Positions 41,322 to 49,878 of a stretch of 64,000 bases of DNA are shown here, piece by piece (positions within the stretch are counted from its first letter, which is position 1; the number at the start of each line of letters is the position of its first letter). The DNA is taken from contig NZ_JACHIS010000001.1 in assembly GCF_014203365.1 (NCBI RefSeq), positions 744,001-808,000 of the forward strand, in the 5' to 3' direction. The notes beneath the pieces are model-generated. The model did no database searches, had not been told where the DNA came from, and was given only the letters and a program-made list of their open reading frames with translations. The position numbers and the translations under genes were made by a program. This DNA is from Actinoalloteichus hymeniacidonis. Its GTDB lineage: Bacteria > Actinomycetota > Actinomycetes > Mycobacteriales > Pseudonocardiaceae.

Positions 41322-43916
41322 ATGGGTATCGAGCTTCCCCCGGAGCTAGCAGACGTCGCGCAACGTGCGGGCGTCTACTGGCCCTCCGCGGATGAGGAGA
41401 AAATGCGGACCGCCGCCGCTGCGTGGCGCGCCGCGGGTACGGCGGTCGACACCGCGGGCACGGACGCCGACAGCGCGGCGACCTCGGTATTCGACGGCTT
41501 CGAGGGCGAGGCCTCGGACGCGGCCCGCGAACGCTGGGAGACCTTCAGCTCCGACGAGGGACGCTTCCGCAGCATCGTGCGCGGCTGCGAGGAGGCCGCC
41601 GCCCGCCTGGAGTTCGCGGCCGACCAGATCGCCGCGACCAAGGTCGAGATCATCCGCCGGTTGGTGCTGCTCGCCGTCAAGGTCGACGCCGCAGAGCAGT
41701 CGGGCATCGATGGCGATGCCAGCGCGGAAGCGGAACTCGAAACGCTGTTCGCCGGTGCCCAGGCGGAGTTCGAGGAGGTCAACGGGACGCTGGCCTCCGC
41801 TGTGGAGGTCGAGAGCGGCGACGCGCTGCCCGAGTTCTCCAGCGCGAGCGGCGATCTGTCGGCCTTCCGGCCGGAGGGCGGGACGGCGGGACAGCTGCTC
41901 GATCCGCAGCTCGCCGAGCTACTCGGTCTCGATCCCGATTCGCTCGTGCCCGGTCTGGGTCCCGACGGCCTCGGCGGCGAGGGTCTCTTCCCCGGCGGCC
42001 CCGGATCCGATCGGGATGGATCGCCGATCCTCGGTGGGGACGGCTTCGGCAACAACGGTTTCGGTTCGGACGACGAGGACTCGCTGGGGCTGTCCGGACT
42101 GGTCGACTCGATGGTCGATTCCGGTGAGCTGTCGGAGAACGAAGCCGACCAGCTCGCGGAGAACCGGGGCTTCACCTGGGGCGAGGACCTGGTCGAGGAA
42201 CAGGAGAACCTGGGCGCGTCGAATCCGTCGCCGAGCGATCTGCGGGACCTGGATCCGGAGAGCACCGGGCCGATTCCGATGGGAGTCATCGACGACGTCG
42301 CGAACACGGCCCTCCACGCAGGCGACCCCGGACCCGGCACCCCGCCGGGCGGACAGGCGGGCTTCACCCACCCGAGCGCGGGCGCGGGTGTCGGACCGGC
42401 AGCGCCCGGCCCCTCCAACGGCTCCGGTTACAGCGGACCCTCGATTCCCGACCCGCCGTCGAGCGGTTCCGGCGAACGTCCCGCCCCGCCGTCGTTGACG
42501 CCGTCCTTCGCCGGGCCACCACCCGAGGCCGCCCCGGCGCCCGCGCCGACTCCGCGTCCCGATTTCGCTCCGCCGGGGCAGCAAGCGAACCCGGCGCCGC
42601 CCGCTCCGTCGGCCCCCGCTCCCTCGGCCCCCGGCGGTTCCGCACCGCCGTCCGGCGGCGCCCAGCCCTCCGCGCCCGCACCGGCCCCGGGCAGGCCGAT
42701 GCCCACCATCCCGGCGCCGGGTGGCGGTTTCGGTATCCCCGGCGGCACGCCCGCGCCGAGCATGCCCGGCGCACCGGTACCGCCCAGCGCGCCGATCGCG
42801 GGCGGCGGGCCCGGCCCGGTGGCGCCAGCTCCCGGCGGCGCACCGGTCGCCCCCGGTGCGCCAGGCGCCCCCGGTGGTCCGGTCGGCGGCCCGCCCGCCG
42901 GATCGAAACTCGGTGGGATGCCCGGCTTCGGTGGTCCCGTCGGCGGACCGATCGGCGCGGGCGGACCGGCACTCGGGGGCACTCCAGGCGTGGGACCCGC
43001 GCCCGGCATGGGCGGCGCCCCGGCCGGCGGGATGGTCGTCGGTGGTGGACCGGTCGTCGGGCACATGGCGGGCAACGCCATGCCCGGCAAGGCCGCACCG
43101 ATGGCACCGGCAGGCGACATGTTCGGTGGCCCGGCGATGGGCGCCGACCACGGTGCCGCAGGCAGGCCCGTCCGACCACAGCAGGTCGATGCGGAGCTGC
43201 TGGCCTTCACCATGAGCCTCTTCCCACTCGGGCACATGCCGGTGCCCAGCGCGCGGCCCGCGCGTCAGCTGCCGGTTCCGCCCCGGGAGACCGATTTCGC
43301 GCCCGGCATCCGGTTCCCACCGCAGGATCACCCGCAGTCGGATCTGGTCGACCTCCGGCAGTCCTCGGGCCGCGACAACGAACCCACGGGTGTCGAGGAG
43401 AACGGCTGCCCGGCCCGACTGCGCGAGGGCCACGATTCGCTCGGGGATCTCAACGAGCGGGTCTGGGATCGCCGATTCCTGGTGCGAGCGGCCCCATCGG
43501 ATCACTCCGGCCCCGCCGAGTACGCCTGGCCGCCCGGTGAACTGTTCCGGGAGGGCGCCGCCGACCCGGCGGGCAGCGAGGCCGCCATACTCCCCGTCGG
43601 CACGCGACTCGACCGGCTCGGCACCCCGCACGGTCGGGTCTTCGCCGAGGCCGACACGAAGTTCGCCGCCCGCTCCCTGCCACCGGAGTACGCGGACCGG
43701 CCGTACACGCAGTACGTGGTGCAGAAGCCGTTGCCCGCGTGGCGTGCGGTCTCGGCACCGTGGTTCGCCCAACCCGGTGGCGGATTGCGCTTCCGACTGA
43801 CTCAGTCGGCGGTGGAGCTGGTTCAGGCGGGCTACCTGGCCGTCGATGAGACGGCGTCCACCGCGCGGGTATCGGCTACGGTGTCCGACCTCGTGCAAAC
43901 CGTGCCGCAGGCGTGA
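41322..43916 (+). CDS. ESX-type toxin with C-terminal TNT (NAD glycohydrolase) domain
   Basis: 864 residues in three parts. Residues 1-180 form a helical type VII-targeting domain (MGIELPPELADVAQRAGVYWPSADEEKM...), about 200-640 a Gly/Pro-rich linker, and 714-864 a TNT domain. The latter shows YAWPPGELF, LPVGTRLDRLGTPHGRVF, RSLPPEYADRPYTQYVV and APWFAQPGGG, as in M. tuberculosis CpnT, whose TNT domain hydrolyses NAD+ and kills host cells. Arg 762 and Gln 817 (QPGGG) sit at family-conserved positions. It could act against rival bacteria or eukaryotes. An immunity-like gene follows. Confidence 0.88.
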   Translation: MGIELPPELADVAQRAGVYWPSADEEKMRTAAAAWRAAGTAVDTAGTDADSAATSVFDGFEGEASDAARERWETFSSDEGRFRSIVRGCEEAAARLEFAADQIAATKVEIIRRLVLLAVKVDAAEQSGIDGDASAEAELETLFAGAQAEFEEVNGTLASAVEVESGDALPEFSSASGDLSAFRPEGGTAGQLLDPQLAELLGLDPDSLVPGLGPDGLGGEGLFPGGPGSDRDGSPILGGDGFGNNGFGSDDEDSLGLSGLVDSMVDSGELSENEADQLAENRGFTWGEDLVEEQENLGASNPSPSDLRDLDPESTGPIPMGVIDDVANTALHAGDPGPGTPPGGQAGFTHPSAGAGVGPAAPGPSNGSGYSGPSIPDPPSSGSGERPAPPSLTPSFAGPPPEAAPAPAPTPRPDFAPPGQQANPAPPAPSAPAPSAPGGSAPPSGGAQPSAPAPAPGRPMPTIPAPGGGFGIPGGTPAPSMPGAPVPPSAPIAGGGPGPVAPAPGGAPVAPGAPGAPGGPVGGPPAGSKLGGMPGFGGPVGGPIGAGGPALGGTPGVGPAPGMGGAPAGGMVVGGGPVVGHMAGNAMPGKAAPMAPAGDMFGGPAMGADHGAAGRPVRPQQVDAELLAFTMSLFPLGHMPVPSARPARQLPVPPRETDFAPGIRFPPQDHPQSDLVDLRQSSGRDNEPTGVEENGCPARLREGHDSLGDLNERVWDRRFLVRAAPSDHSGPAEYAWPPGELFREGAADPAGSEAAILPVGTRLDRLGTPHGRVFAEADTKFAARSLPPEYADRPYTQYVVQKPLPAWRAVSAPWFAQPGGGLRFRLTQSAVELVQAGYLAVDETASTARVSATVSDLVQTVPQA

Positions 43917-43929
43917 GGAGACCGACCCG

Positions 43930-44442
43930 GTGAACATGGACTCGCTGCTGGAATGGCTGCTGCGCATCGGCGTGCCCGCCCAAGTGGTCTCGATCGGCGC
44001 CGAAGCCGATGACACCTGGTGCGTGGTACGCGAGGACGGGCAGGGTGGCGAACCCGCCTGGGAGGTGTTCTGGCGAGAGCAGGGCAACCGCTACGACTGG
44101 GCGCGGTTCACCAACGAGAACGTCGCCTGTCTCTACCTGTTCGGCAGGTTGTCCTGGACCCAGGCGGTGCGCGGTGTGATCGGGTTGCCCGCCGATGCGG
44201 TGTCGGTACCGGCCAAGCCGCAGACGGCCGTCCCGCAGGCGCCGTTGGCCGCCGGGACACCGGGCGTCGCTCCCGTCGCAGGTCAGCCTGTGCCCGCGGG
44301 ACAACCGGATTCTACAGGCCAACCGGCGCCCGCAGGACAGCCGGGCGCGGCCCAGCCGGACAACGACGCCACGCCGCCCACCGGGATTCCGACCTTCACC
44401 GTCGCCAAGGACGCGAAGACCGCGTCTCGTCTGGACGGCTGA
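43930..44442 (+). CDS. Probable immunity protein of the TNT toxin
   Basis: A 170-residue protein from GTG 43930 with GAGGAG upstream. Residues 1-85 form a small folded domain (MDSLLEWLLRIGVPAQVVSIGAEADDTWCVVREDGQGGEPAWEVFWREQGNRYDWARFTNENVACLYLFGRLSW). The rest is a Pro/Gln/Gly-rich tail. It lies 13 bp after the toxin and is closed by a strong terminator. NAD hydrolase toxins need a cytosolic inhibitor in the producer, and this is the only candidate; no homology to the mycobacterial inhibitor is claimed. Confidence 0.65.
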   Translation: MNMDSLLEWLLRIGVPAQVVSIGAEADDTWCVVREDGQGGEPAWEVFWREQGNRYDWARFTNENVACLYLFGRLSWTQAVRGVIGLPADAVSVPAKPQTAVPQAPLAAGTPGVAPVAGQPVPAGQPDSTGQPAPAGQPGAAQPDNDATPPTGIPTFTVAKDAKTASRLDG

Positions 44443-44446
44443 GTAG

Positions 44447-44493
44447 CCGCACTCCCCGCCCGCGCCGTGGATCGGTCCCGGCGGGGAGTGCGG
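44447..44493. terminator. Terminator between the toxin operon and hisN
   Basis: A perfect 14-bp stem, 44447-44460 with 44480-44493, loop of 19 bases. It lies between convergent genes and can serve both strands. Confidence 0.8.
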
Positions 44494-44503
44494 ACTCGTC
44501 GAT

Positions 44504-45289
44504 TCAGCCGCTGCGCAACTGATCCAGCGCGGACTCGTGCAGCAGTCCGTTCGACGACAACGCGCTGCCGAGAGTGTGATCGCCGGCGCCGGTCAGGTCG
44601 CTGAAACGCCCACCGGCCTCCTCCACGATCACCTGTACGGCGGCGACGTCCCAGGCATTCACCACTGCTTCGGCGGCCAGGTCGATGGCGCCCTCGGCGA
44701 CCAACACGTGCTGCCAGAAGTCGCCGAACGCCCGGTTCTCCCAGCAGGCATCCACCAGCCGCAGATACGCGGACCTGGAGTGGTGCTCGGTCCAGCTGCC
44801 CAGGTGCGTGGTCGAGAGATACGCATTGCCCAGCTCGTCGACGCCGGAGACCGAGATCGGTCGCTGCGTGCCGTCGGCCTCGCTGGTCCAAGCGCCATGC
44901 CCGGTGGCGGCCCACCAACGACGGCCGAGCGCGGCCGCGCTGATCACGCCCACCTGTGGCGTGCCATCGACGACCAGTGCGATCAACGTCGCCCAGATCG
45001 GCAGTCCGCGCAGGAAGTTCTTGGTCCCGTCGATCGGGTCGATCACCCAGGTGCGGGCATTCGTCGCCTCGGTACCGCCGCGTTCCTCGCCGAGGATCGC
45101 GTCGTCCGGTCGTTCCTGAGCCAGCAGGGTGCGAATCGCGTCCTCGACGGCCGTGTCGGCGTCGGTGACGGGGGTGCGATCGGGCTTGCTCGTGACATGC
45201 AGGTCATGCGCGCGGAATCTCGCACGGGTGACGGCGTCGGCGAGATCGGCCAATCGGCGGGCGAGATCGAGATCAGCGGCAGACGACAC
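44504..45289 (-). CDS. hisN: Histidinol-phosphatase / inositol monophosphatase family
   Basis: A 261-residue protein with the metal-binding signatures GEERGG, WVIDPIDGTKNFLRGLP and AWDVAAVQVIVEEAGG of the inositol-phosphatase superfamily. The ADLADAVTRARFRAHDLHVTSKPDRTPVTDAD start resembles actinobacterial HisN, which removes phosphate from histidinol phosphate; inositol-phosphate substrates cannot be excluded. It is convergent with the toxin operon and unlinked to other histidine genes. Confidence 0.85.
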   Translation of the reverse strand: MSSAADLDLARRLADLADAVTRARFRAHDLHVTSKPDRTPVTDADTAVEDAIRTLLAQERPDDAILGEERGGTEATNARTWVIDPIDGTKNFLRGLPIWATLIALVVDGTPQVGVISAAALGRRWWAATGHGAWTSEADGTQRPISVSGVDELGNAYLSTTHLGSWTEHHSRSAYLRLVDACWENRAFGDFWQHVLVAEGAIDLAAEAVVNAWDVAAVQVIVEEAGGRFSDLTGAGDHTLGSALSSNGLLHESALDQLRSG

Positions 45290-45451
45290 CCGGCGAGCCT
45301 AGCGGTCCGCTCTCGATCGATGATGACCAGCGGTGGGCCCGCCACCGCCGCGATCGACGACGGACCAACCCCGTGGGCAACCCCGCTGCCTCGGGGGAGA
45401 CCCCCGGTCGGCTAGTTGCGATAACCGGAGAGTTCGAGCTCCGCGACGCTC

Positions 45452-45457
45452 TAGGGT
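45452..45457 (+). promoter_or_regulatory. -10 element of the two-component operon
   Basis: TAGGGT lies six bases before the GTG at 45464, with no ribosome site between them, so the response-regulator mRNA is probably leaderless. Confidence 0.45.
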
Positions 45458-45463
45458 GACAGG

Positions 45464-46138
45464 GTGAGTGTGGTGCTGTTGGCCGAGGACGACGTGGCGA
45501 TCGCGGAGCCGCTGTGCCGAGCGCTGCAACGCGAGGGCTACTCGGTACACGTGGTATCCGATGGCCCCAGCGCGCTGGAGGCGGCCGTCACCGGTCAGAA
45601 CGACCTGTTGGTGCTGGATCTCGGGCTACCGGGCATGGACGGGCTGGAGGTCTGTCGACGCCTGCGCGCGGTGGGCCGCGACATCCCGGTCCTGATGTTG
45701 ACGGCCAGAACGGACGAGGTCGATTTCGTCGTGGGCCTCGACGCGGGCGCCGACGATTACGTGGCGAAGCCCTTCCGGCTGGCCGAGTTGATGGCCAGGA
45801 TCAGGGCCCTGCTGCGCCGCCGGTCCGTCGAGTCGGTGGAGGCCAACGGGGTGCGGATCGATCTCTCGGCCCGTCGGGTGCAGGTCGACGGCCAGGAGAT
45901 CCAACTCGCGAACAAGGAGTTCGAACTGCTTCGCGTGTTGATGCAGCACGCCGGGCAGGTCGTCACCAGGGACGAGATCCTCGACGAGGTGTGGAACGCC
46001 CCGGAGAACCGGACCAGTAAGACCCTGGACATGCACGTCTCCTGGCTGCGGCGCAAGGTGGGCGATGTGCAGGGGCGGGGCGGCGAACAGCGGATCGCGA
46101 CGGTGCGCGGCGTCGGCTTCCGCTTCAACGTGGACTAG
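45464..46138 (+). CDS. OmpR-family response regulator
   Basis: A 224-residue regulator. The receiver domain has the acid pair D9/D10, phospho-acceptor D52 (LLVLDLGLPGMDG), the Thr of MLTART and Lys in YVAKPFRLAEL. The C-terminal winged helix shows LANKEFELLRVLMQHAGQVVTRDEILDEVW and TVRGVGFRFN. All key residues are intact. The next gene, 6 bp on, is its kinase. Confidence 0.95.
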   Translation: MSVVLLAEDDVAIAEPLCRALQREGYSVHVVSDGPSALEAAVTGQNDLLVLDLGLPGMDGLEVCRRLRAVGRDIPVLMLTARTDEVDFVVGLDAGADDYVAKPFRLAELMARIRALLRRRSVESVEANGVRIDLSARRVQVDGQEIQLANKEFELLRVLMQHAGQVVTRDEILDEVWNAPENRTSKTLDMHVSWLRRKVGDVQGRGGEQRIATVRGVGFRFNVD

Positions 46139-46144
46139 CCGCCG

Positions 46145-47422
46145 ATGCGCACCCGCATCCTGCAATCGATCCTGCTCGCGGTCTCGGTCACCGTGATCGT
46201 GCTCGGTCTACCACTGGGCATCGTCTCGATGCGACTGGTGGAGGACCTGACCCGCCGGGAACTGACCGGCCGGGTCCAGCAGATCGCCACCAGCCTCGAC
46301 GACCAACTCGCCGCAGGCGAGGAACTGGACCTGGGCCGCATCCGAGTCGCGGTCCCGGTCGACGGTCGGATCATGGTGCGGCTGCCCAACCAGGGCATGG
46401 TGCAGGACGGGCCCGATCCCGGCCCGGATCCGGTCACCGAGACCGCCTCGATCGTGCGACAGGGCAGTGTGACGCTGGCCGTTCCCTCCGGCCCGCTGCA
46501 TACCTCGCAGGCGCAGATGGCGGCAGGCGTGGTGCTGTTGGTGCTGCTCACCGTCATGGTCGGCGTGGTGATGGCCAAGGTGACCGCCCGGCGGCTGTCG
46601 GAACCGCTGCGTCATGTGGCGGCCAGGGCGGCGCGACTCGGCGCCGGTGACTTCCGACCGGATCCCCGGCGACACGGCGCGGTGGAACTGGACCGGGTGG
46701 CCGACGCTCTGGATTCCTCCGCGACGGCGCTGGCCCGTTTGATGGAGCGCGAGCGGGAACTGGTCGGCGATGTCTCCCACCAGCTGCGCAGCCATCTCAC
46801 CGCGCTGCAACTGCGCCTGGAGGAGCTGGTCGACCCGCGCCAACCGGTGAACCGCGACGAGGCCAGGGCCGCGCTGGTACAGGCCGAGAAGCTGTCCCGA
46901 GTGTTGGAGGACCTGCTGGCCACGGCCACCGCCGCCCGCTCCCGGACCGCAGAGCCCTTGGACCTGGCCGAGGAACTGCCCGAGGTCGTCGGGGAGTGGC
47001 GGGAGCGGCTTCGCGCGGAGGGGCGTTCGCTGCGGCTGCGCATCACCGACAGCCTCCCGGCCAGGGTCACGCCCGCCCGGTTGCGGGAAGCGCTCGGCGT
47101 TTTGTTGGAGAACGCGCTGATCCACGGCGCCGGAACCGTCACCGTGGTCGCCAGGCTGTCCGGCGCGATGGTGATGATCGAGGTCGGCGACAACGGGGCC
47201 GGGGTCCCCGACGAGCTCTCCCGGCATGTCTTCGACCGTGGCGTCTCCGGCGGTGGTTCGACCGGCGTCGGCCTATCTCTGGCCAGAGCCCTGGTCGAGG
47301 CGGACGGCGGTCGACTGGAGCTGTACACCGCCCGCCCCGCCACGTTCGTGATCTTCCTACTGGTCCCGAGGGCCGAGGACGTCCTCGGTGTCCCGTGGCC
47401 GGTCGAGACGACCCCTCGCTGA
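46145..47422 (+). CDS. Sensor histidine kinase
   Basis: A 425-residue kinase. TM1 is about 8-30 and TM2 about 125-146, enclosing a small ~95-residue extracellular domain. A HAMP linker follows, then the H-box GDVSHQLRSHLTAL with H212, and a HATPase domain with an N-box (LLENALIHGAG), G1 (GDNGAGVPDEL) and G2 (GGGSTGVGLSLARALVEADGG). The short sensor region has no recognised fold. It forms an operon with the response regulator; targets unknown. Confidence 0.93.
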   Translation: MRTRILQSILLAVSVTVIVLGLPLGIVSMRLVEDLTRRELTGRVQQIATSLDDQLAAGEELDLGRIRVAVPVDGRIMVRLPNQGMVQDGPDPGPDPVTETASIVRQGSVTLAVPSGPLHTSQAQMAAGVVLLVLLTVMVGVVMAKVTARRLSEPLRHVAARAARLGAGDFRPDPRRHGAVELDRVADALDSSATALARLMERERELVGDVSHQLRSHLTALQLRLEELVDPRQPVNRDEARAALVQAEKLSRVLEDLLATATAARSRTAEPLDLAEELPEVVGEWRERLRAEGRSLRLRITDSLPARVTPARLREALGVLLENALIHGAGTVTVVARLSGAMVMIEVGDNGAGVPDELSRHVFDRGVSGGGSTGVGLSLARALVEADGGRLELYTARPATFVIFLLVPRAEDVLGVPWPVETTPR

Positions 47423-47458
47423 AGCGGGGAAGGTGTCCGCAGTCAGCTCGGCACGCCG

Positions 47459-48232
47459 TCAGTCCAGGGCGGCGGCGGGTTCGGTCACCGGCTTCGTGGT
47501 CGCCTCGGGCTCGGCCTGTTCGGCGTTCTCGGCGAGTTCCTTGGCGGCCTCACGGATGTCCTTGGCCGTGTCGATCGCCCGCCAGTAGCCGGTGATCTCG
47601 TGGCCGACGAGCTTGCCCCGCGCCGCCAGCTGCGGGAACGTGGTGCGCTCGTGGTCGCCGATCTCGGGCAGCTCCGCCAGGATCTCGCCGGAGAAGGCAT
47701 AGACGCCCGCGTTGATCGGGTACGGCGACAGCGGCGCCTCCACGAAGTCGCTGATCCGACCGGCCTCGTCCAGGTCGACGACGCCCCACGGCAGGCGAGG
47801 GCGGGCGAGCGCGACGGTGGCGATCGCATCCTGGTCGAAGTGACGCTGGGTCAACGCGGCCAGTGAGAAGCGGGTCCAGATGTCGCCGTTGAGCGCGAAC
47901 CACGGGTCGTTGGGGGCGGGCAGGTGCCTGCCCGCGTAACGCAGACCGCCACCCCGGCCCAGCGGCTCGTCCTCGACGACGGTGCGAACCCGGATGTTGC
48001 GCGTGTCCTGGGTCGATTCCAGGTGCGCGATGAGCACATCGGCGAGGTAACCGGCCGAGACGACAACGTCGGTCACGCCCGCCTCGGCCAGCCAGTCGAG
48101 CTGATGGTCGATGATGCACCGGCCGGAGATCTCGATCATCGGCTTCGGCCGGGTGTCGGTGTACGGCCGCAGCCGGGTGCCCTGCCCACCGGCCAGGATC
48201 ACCGCCTGCCGCACCGTTGTCGCCTGCGTCAT
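47459..48232 (-). CDS. Sugar-nucleotidyltransferase (mannose/glucose-1-phosphate type)
   Basis: A 257-residue protein. ATG 48232 gives MTQATTVRQAVILAGGQGTRLRPYTDTRPKPMIEI, the LAGGxGTRLRP...PKPM signature of NDP-sugar synthases. PLGRGGGLRYAGRHLP and WFALNGDIWTRF are further conserved sites. It activates a hexose 1-phosphate for glycan synthesis; the exact sugar is open, and no C-terminal left-handed helix domain is present. The last 25 residues are acidic and repetitive. It is near the GtrA genes, which also serve cell-surface glycans. Confidence 0.87.
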   Translation of the reverse strand: MTQATTVRQAVILAGGQGTRLRPYTDTRPKPMIEISGRCIIDHQLDWLAEAGVTDVVVSAGYLADVLIAHLESTQDTRNIRVRTVVEDEPLGRGGGLRYAGRHLPAPNDPWFALNGDIWTRFSLAALTQRHFDQDAIATVALARPRLPWGVVDLDEAGRISDFVEAPLSPYPINAGVYAFSGEILAELPEIGDHERTTFPQLAARGKLVGHEITGYWRAIDTAKDIREAAKELAENAEQAEPEATTKPVTEPAAALD

Positions 48233-48445
48233 GGTTTGGGACGGTAGCAACCTGCCGCCCGCTCAGGAGGAGGGTGTGCGGGATTCGTGTGGGCAATCAC
48301 GGCGCCGCCGGGTCGCAATACTGGACATTTCGAGAATTGCCCTTGCCGTGCACCTCGGTGTGATGTGGCTGTGATGTGGTGGCGGCGCCATCGGACGGCG
48401 AAAAAGAGCGCGGCGAAAGCGACTTGATTCGCGGCGCTGATTTTG

Positions 48446-48973
48446 TTAGTCGTGCACGCCGGGCTTGAGTTGGGTGTCCGACTGCTTCGAATCGCGGTCG
48501 GGGAAGACGAATTTCCGGAACGCCCACCAACGGAAGGCCATTCCCAACAGGGTGCCGATCACGCTGCTGCTCACGAAGTCGGCGATCTCCTCGGTGAGGC
48601 GACTCACCGCAGGCTCGTCGAAGCCCAGTACATAGCGCGATACCCACAGCGGAGCGGCATAGAGGATCACGCCGATACCGCTGACCAGGAAGAACAATGC
48701 TGCTTCGTGTGGTCGCTCCCGGCCTCCTCTGGTGCGGAAGGACCACTCCCGATTCAAGACGTAGGAGACGATGGTCGCGATGAGGACCGAGACGATCTTG
48801 GCCGTCACCGGGTGCGGTTCCAAGATCGTCAGCTTCAGGACATAGAAGATGATGGTGTCCACGAGGAACGTCATGCCACCGACGGCCGCGAACTTGAGGA
48901 ATTCCTGGTGCTTCAATGCCAGTCCCCGAAGGGACTTCGGTACCAGATTCACAACGGTCTCGACCAACGCCAC
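48446..48973 (-). CDS. GtrA-family membrane protein (copy 1)
   Basis: A 175-residue four-helix membrane protein with the GtrA core KFAAVGGMTFLVDTIIFYVLKL...VSYVLNREWSFRTRGGR and RWWAFRKFVFP. GtrA proteins are thought to flip or guide lipid-linked sugars for cell-wall glycans. It is strongly similar to the next gene upstream, about 60% by eye, so the pair arose by tandem duplication. M. tuberculosis has one (Rv3277) at this position. Confidence 0.9.
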   Translation of the reverse strand: MALVETVVNLVPKSLRGLALKHQEFLKFAAVGGMTFLVDTIIFYVLKLTILEPHPVTAKIVSVLIATIVSYVLNREWSFRTRGGRERPHEAALFFLVSGIGVILYAAPLWVSRYVLGFDEPAVSRLTEEIADFVSSSVIGTLLGMAFRWWAFRKFVFPDRDSKQSDTQLKPGVHD

Positions 48974-49077
48974 CCGGGCAGTCTACGGAACCGTTATACG
49001 TGAGCCGCCCTGACAGTCCGATCGGACTTGTCGTCGCACGTCACAAGAGTGTTGTCGGCTCGGAGTGCACTCCCAAT

Positions 49078-49713
49078 TCAGGGCAGTTCCCGCTCCGGTC
49101 TCGGTGCCTCGGTGAGCGCGTCCTCGCCGAGAGTGGTCTCCGGGAGGGTGCCGCTGGGCAGCGCCGGGTCGGGCAGCGCGGCGCCGACCGGATCCTGATC
49201 GTAGGAGGGGACCTCGCTCCTGGCCCGCACGTTCTCCTGCGGGAAGACGAATCGACGGAACGCCCACCAGCGGAAGAGCATCCCGATCAACGTTCCGACG
49301 ATCTGGCCGCTGACGAAGTCCGCGGTCTCCTGGCCGAATCGACTGATCTCGGGCATCTGGAGATCGAATACATAGCGCGAGACATAGAGCGGCGCCGTGT
49401 TGATGATGACGCCGATGCCGCTGACCAGGAAGAACAGTGCGGCTTCATGCGGGGTGTCCCGCCCGCCTCTGGTGCGGAACGACCATTCCCGGTTAAGCAC
49501 GTAGGAGAAGATCGTCGCCACCAGCACCGCGATGACCTTCGCAGTGACCGGCTTGGCCGACAGCACACTGAGTTTCAGCGTGTAGAAGACCAGATTGTCG
49601 ATCACGAACGCCGAGCCGCCGACGAAGCCGAACTTCACGAGTTCTCTATGCCGCAACGCCAAGGATCGCAGCGGCTCCGGAACCCGATTCAGCACACTTT
49701 CGACGACGGACAC
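49078..49713 (-). CDS. GtrA-family membrane protein (copy 2)
   Basis: A 211-residue paralogue of the adjacent protein, sharing YVLNREWSFRTRGGR, HEAALFFLVSGIGVI and RWWAFRRFVFP. It has a longer, disordered C-terminal tail (about 40 residues rich in Pro, Glu and Ser) that copy 1 lacks, so the two may bind different partners. Both are on the minus strand, 104 bp apart. Confidence 0.9.
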   Translation of the reverse strand: MSVVESVLNRVPEPLRSLALRHRELVKFGFVGGSAFVIDNLVFYTLKLSVLSAKPVTAKVIAVLVATIFSYVLNREWSFRTRGGRDTPHEAALFFLVSGIGVIINTAPLYVSRYVFDLQMPEISRFGQETADFVSGQIVGTLIGMLFRWWAFRRFVFPQENVRARSEVPSYDQDPVGAALPDPALPSGTLPETTLGEDALTEAPRPERELP

Positions 49714-49878
49714 GGCCGCAGTCTACGAAAGTGCGGCGTGGTGAGGGGTTTTCCCCCGGCCCGGGTGTCGATGAACTCACATTGTGTCGCCTTGGCAAGA
49801 CGGTCGTCGGCGGCGGCTGATCACTCGTGATTCCCGGCTTTCGACAGAGTGTGTTGGATAGTCGATTGGATCAGAAAA

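Noticed and set aside
41919-44087. A 722-codon minus-strand frame over the TNT toxin gene
   Set aside because: Composition is typical of an antisense shadow and the forward frame carries clear WXG-type and TNT domains.
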